From contig JASLGB010000015.1 in NCBI GenBank assembly GCA_030150315.1, positions 1 through 7,178 of the forward strand: a stretch of 7,178 bases of DNA, given 5' to 3'. Source of the DNA: Dokdonella sp. (GTDB taxonomy: Bacteria > Pseudomonadota > Gammaproteobacteria > Xanthomonadales > Rhodanobacteraceae). Both the position numbers and the translations under genes were made by a program. This document shows, one piece after another, positions 5,167 to 7,178 of the stretch (position 1 is the first letter of the stretch; each line of letters starts with the position of its first letter). The notes under the pieces are model-generated. The model was given only the letters and a program-made list of their open reading frames with translations. It ran no database searches and was not told the origin of the DNA.

Positions 5167-5762
5167 CGGCCGATTCCACCATCGCACGCACACCCGAAAT
5201 CGCGCCGCGTCCTCGCTCGCGCCTGCGCGCTCGCATCGTGCTGGCGGGCTTCGCCGCCGTCGGCCTCGCTGCGCTGGCCTGGGCGGCTTTCGTGTCGCCG
5301 CTGCCGCGTCTGACCTACAACCCGTCCGACAGCGTGGCGGTCGGTTGGTATCACATCGAACCGTTCGACCCGCGCACCGCCTCGCTGCCACGTCCGCTGT
5401 CCGTGGACAGCATCGTGCTGGTGCCGCTGCCCGACAGGGCCGCCACGCTGGCTGCGCAGCGCGGCTACCTGCCGACGCGCGTGCCGCTGCTCAAACGTGT
5501 GGGCGCGGTCGCGCCGCAACACGTCTGCATCGTCGCCGGGCAGGTACGCATCGACGGCGTACCCGCGGCCGCCGCGCTGCCTGCCGACCGGCTGGGCCGG
5601 CCGCTGCCATCCTTGCAGCTTTGCCGCCGTCTCGAACCGGGCGAGCTGTTCCTGTTGAGCGTGACCAATCCGGCGTCGTTCGACAGCCGCTATTTCGGCC
5701 CGGTCAGCGCATCCGCCGTAATCGGCGTCGCGCACCCGGTCTGGCTGGAGACACGCCCATGA
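5163..5762 (+). CDS. traF: TraF-type conjugal transfer peptidase (S26 family)
   Basis: A 199-aa inner-membrane serine protease. In IncP plasmids TraF trims and cyclises the TrbC pilin. The N-terminus is basic (residues 16-24, many Arg), followed by one membrane helix (about 25-44). The active-site box is NPSDSVAVGWY (53-63), with S57 as the expected nucleophile, and K111 in LLKRVGA is the expected general base. The S26 closing box appears as SFDSRYFGPV (172-181). C122 and C154 could form a disulfide in the periplasm. Compared with the usual N-x-S/T-x-S-x-P-x-G pattern, the Pro is Ala (A59). A ribosome-binding site GGGAGGG (5149-5155) lies 7 bases before ATG 5163. ATGA overlaps at both ends place it in the parA-relaxase operon. 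Confidence 0.9.
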   Translation: MTADSTIARTPEIAPRPRSRLRARIVLAGFAAVGLAALAWAAFVSPLPRLTYNPSDSVAVGWYHIEPFDPRTASLPRPLSVDSIVLVPLPDRAATLAAQRGYLPTRVPLLKRVGAVAPQHVCIVAGQVRIDGVPAAAALPADRLGRPLPSLQLCRRLEPGELFLLSVTNPASFDSRYFGPVSASAVIGVAHPVWLETRP

Positions 5763-6226
5763 TGGCCGCCGATTCGCTGCACGTTGCCGTGCATCTCATC
5801 GTGCCATCGGGCATGCCGTTCCGGCTGCTGCCGCCGTGTCGTCGCGCATGCAGCGCGGGCGCATTCGCGCCGCGCTTCGCGCAACATCCGGCGCAGCCGT
5901 CCAACGTGCAGGCGTCTTGCCTCGAACGCGCCCCGCCTGCGGCCCCCGGCGTGTCCATCTGCGCGTTCGCCGGCGGGCTGGCTGCGGGTGCAGCAGCGCC
6001 GCCGGGCCGCCGACGCCCGGAGCGACAGCGAGGGGCAAAGGCGGAAGGCAAGACAAAAGGACGCGGCACCGGGCCGCGTCGAAAGCCAGTCTGCACGTGG
6101 GGGTGGCGCAGCACGGCGCAGCTTCGCCGCCGTGCCGCTTGTGGCGCGAGGCCCGCGCCAATGCAGGCATGTCCGCGTGCTTCGCACGACCGGACACGCC
6201 AGAGCTTGCAGAGGGCACAGCCATGA
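5759..6226 (+). CDS. Unrecognised 155-aa ORF between traF and relaxase gene
   Basis: No family recognised. The frame fits exactly between traF and the relaxase gene, overlapping each by ATGA (5759-5762, 6223-6226), and has GGAGA (5747-5751) 7 bases before its ATG. The first half uses mostly G/C-ending codons, as real genes here do. The second half (from about 6010) is Arg-rich (many CGC, CGA), uses more A-ending codons and coincides with a run of hairpins thought to be oriT. No membrane segment is convincing. Other frames are also open here because of the high GC content, so openness alone proves little. It may be a real small transfer protein whose 3' part doubles as oriT, or it may be a non-coding region that happens to stay open. 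Confidence 0.45.
   Translation: MMAADSLHVAVHLIVPSGMPFRLLPPCRRACSAGAFAPRFAQHPAQPSNVQASCLERAPPAAPGVSICAFAGGLAAGAAAPPGRRRPERQRGAKAEGKTKGRGTGPRRKPVCTWGWRSTAQLRRRAACGARPAPMQACPRASHDRTRQSLQRAQP
6002..6196. other. oriT: Candidate origin of transfer (oriT)
   Basis: Five hairpins lie in 195 bases directly before the relaxase gene. They are CCGGGC/GCCCGG (6002-6020), GACGCGGC/GCCGCGTC (6060-6080), GCACGGCG/CGCCGTGC (6111-6135), TGGCGCG/CGCGCCA (6142-6160), and TGTCCG plus CGTGC against GCACG plus CGGACA (6170-6196, with a 2-base bulge). In MOBP systems oriT usually neighbours the relaxase gene and combines an inverted repeat with a nick site. On the bottom strand the 6060-6080 hairpin is followed by CTTTTGTCTTGCC. 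Here TCTTG/C resembles the IncP nick core (TCCTG/C), placing a possible nick between 6049 and 6048, 11 bases from the hairpin. Position and structure are seen; function is inferred. Confidence 0.45.
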
Positions 6227-7178
6227 CCGACCGCCGCGACGACGATTTCCGCATCCGCCCCAGCGCCCCGAAGAACCGCAGCCAGGGCTTCGTCTCCAAG
6301 GTGCTCAAGCAGGCAGGCAAGGCCAGCGGCGGCAAGTTCTCGGTGCGCCGTCCTGGGACGGCTGGCGGCACCGGGAGGGGCACCGGCCAGCGGCCCGGTT
6401 CGCGCCTGGGGCGCGGCCACACGGCGGCGCGCTTCGCGGGCGCGAAGCTCACGCCCATGTCGCGGCGCGTGACCATCAAGACGCTGCTGGTCAACCAGCG
6501 CCAGGCCAGCCCGCAGTCGCTCGCCAAGCACCTGCGCTACATCGAGCGCGACGGCGTGGGCCGCGATGGCGAGCCGGGCCAAGCCTACGGGCCGCAGGCC
6601 GACGAAGCCGACCTCGACGCCTTCAAGGAACGCTGCGCCGACGACCGGCATCACTTCCGCTTCATCGTCTCGCCGGAGGACGGCGCCGAACTGGACGACC
6701 TGCGCACCTATACCCGGCATCTGATGAACCGCATGGAGGCCGACCTGGGCACGCGGCTGGAGTGGGTGGCCGTAGATCACTGGAACACCGACAACCCGCA
6801 TACCCACCTGATCGTGCGCGGACGCGACGACACCGGCAAAGACCTCATCATCGCGGGCGACTACATCGCCGACGGCTTCCGCCACCGGGTCGCCGAGCTG
6901 GCGACCGAATGGCTGGGGCCGCGCACGGAACTGGAGATCCAGCAGACCTTGCGGCACGAGGTGGCACAAGAGCGGTGGACGAGCCTGGATCGCACCCTCA
7001 AACGTGAGATAGGCGAGGCCGGCGGCGATGGCCTGCTGCATGTCGAACGGCTCAACGAACCCCGGCTGCAACGGCAACGCCTGCTGCTGATCGGCCGCCT
7101 GCAACGCTTGCAGCGCCTGGGCCTGGCCGACGAAATGCAGCCCGGCACCTGGGCCGTCCACGCCGACGCGGGAAAGAC
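6223..7178 (+). CDS. Relaxase/mobilisation nuclease, VirD2/TraI-like (DUF3363 type), partial
   Basis: The first 318 residues are visible; the gene continues past the window. The relaxase nicks oriT, stays bound to the 5' end and leads the strand into the recipient. The N-terminus is basic and Gly/Arg-rich (about residues 36-72). Motif I is probably HLRYIERDG (103-111), with Y106 the best candidate for the catalytic tyrosine. 'HHFRFIVSPEDG' is at 143-154. The metal-binding motif III is DHWNTDNPHTHLIVRG (185-200), with H186, H193 and H195. This is the usual architecture of the DUF3363-type relaxases of Tn4371-like ICEs, a MOBP branch. The start ATG 6223 has GAGGG (6211-6215) 7 bases upstream and overlaps the preceding ORF by ATGA. 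Tyrosine assignment is by motif similarity only. Confidence 0.9.
   Translation, partial: MTDRRDDDFRIRPSAPKNRSQGFVSKVLKQAGKASGGKFSVRRPGTAGGTGRGTGQRPGSRLGRGHTAARFAGAKLTPMSRRVTIKTLLVNQRQASPQSLAKHLRYIERDGVGRDGEPGQAYGPQADEADLDAFKERCADDRHHFRFIVSPEDGAELDDLRTYTRHLMNRMEADLGTRLEWVAVDHWNTDNPHTHLIVRGRDDTGKDLIIAGDYIADGFRHRVAELATEWLGPRTELEIQQTLRHEVAQERWTSLDRTLKREIGEAGGDGLLHVERLNEPRLQRQRLLLIGRLQRLQRLGLADEMQPGTWAVHADAGK

Noticed and set aside
5704..7161. Long open frame on the minus strand over the relaxase region
   Set aside because: It is antisense to a relaxase with clear motifs and has a low-complexity product; long open antisense frames are common at this GC content.
1..7178. tRNA or rRNA genes
   Set aside because: No cloverleaf-like or rRNA-like sequence was noticed on either strand by eye.

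Overview
The window is a GC-rich segment of a proteobacterial conjugative element. The gene set and order match the replication/partition-to-mobilisation part of Tn4371-like integrative conjugative elements (ICEs) of beta- and gammaproteobacteria: DUF736, an XRE regulator, DUF2958, DUF2285, an AlpA-like HTH protein, RepA, ParA, a small partition-type protein, DUF2840, TraF and a VirD2/TraI-type relaxase. Family assignments come from reading the translations and comparing them with remembered families; no database search was run. Integrase, coupling protein and mating-pair genes would lie outside the window, so a plasmid carrying the same module cannot be excluded.

Layout. Left part (1-1105): the 3' end of a DUF736 gene converges on an XRE-type repressor gene on the minus strand; the two are separated by three back-to-back hairpins. 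The XRE gene diverges from a DUF2958 gene across about 316 bases, and a perfect inverted repeat at the XRE end is a good operator candidate. Middle (1106-2600): a gene-free stretch of 337 bases with several hairpins and a sequence resembling an IS6-family end, then a DUF2285 regulator-like gene, a run of three hairpins, and an AlpA/excisionase-like HTH gene. Replication block (2615-3720): repA ends in a perfect 9-bp hairpin. It is followed by three 16-bp direct repeats (iterons), an imperfect inverted repeat, an AT-rich stretch with CTAACT repeats, a promoter candidate and a large operator-like hairpin. This reads as a complete iteron-type origin merged with the control region of the next operon.

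Right part (3726-7178, open at the right edge): parA, a ribbon-helix-helix partner, a DUF2840 gene, traF, an unrecognised ORF and the relaxase gene. All six reading frames are joined by ATGA stop/start overlaps, five in a row, and all point right. The 195 bases before the relaxase start hold five perfect or near-perfect hairpins. One of them is followed on the bottom strand by a sequence resembling an IncP-type nick core, so this is the best place for oriT, lying inside the unrecognised ORF.

Working together: RepA with its iterons would allow (perhaps transient) autonomous replication of the excised element. ParA and the RHH protein would stabilise it. TraF would mature a pilus or mating-pair component, and the relaxase would start DNA transfer at the adjacent oriT. 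The XRE, DUF2285 and AlpA-like proteins are the likely local regulators.
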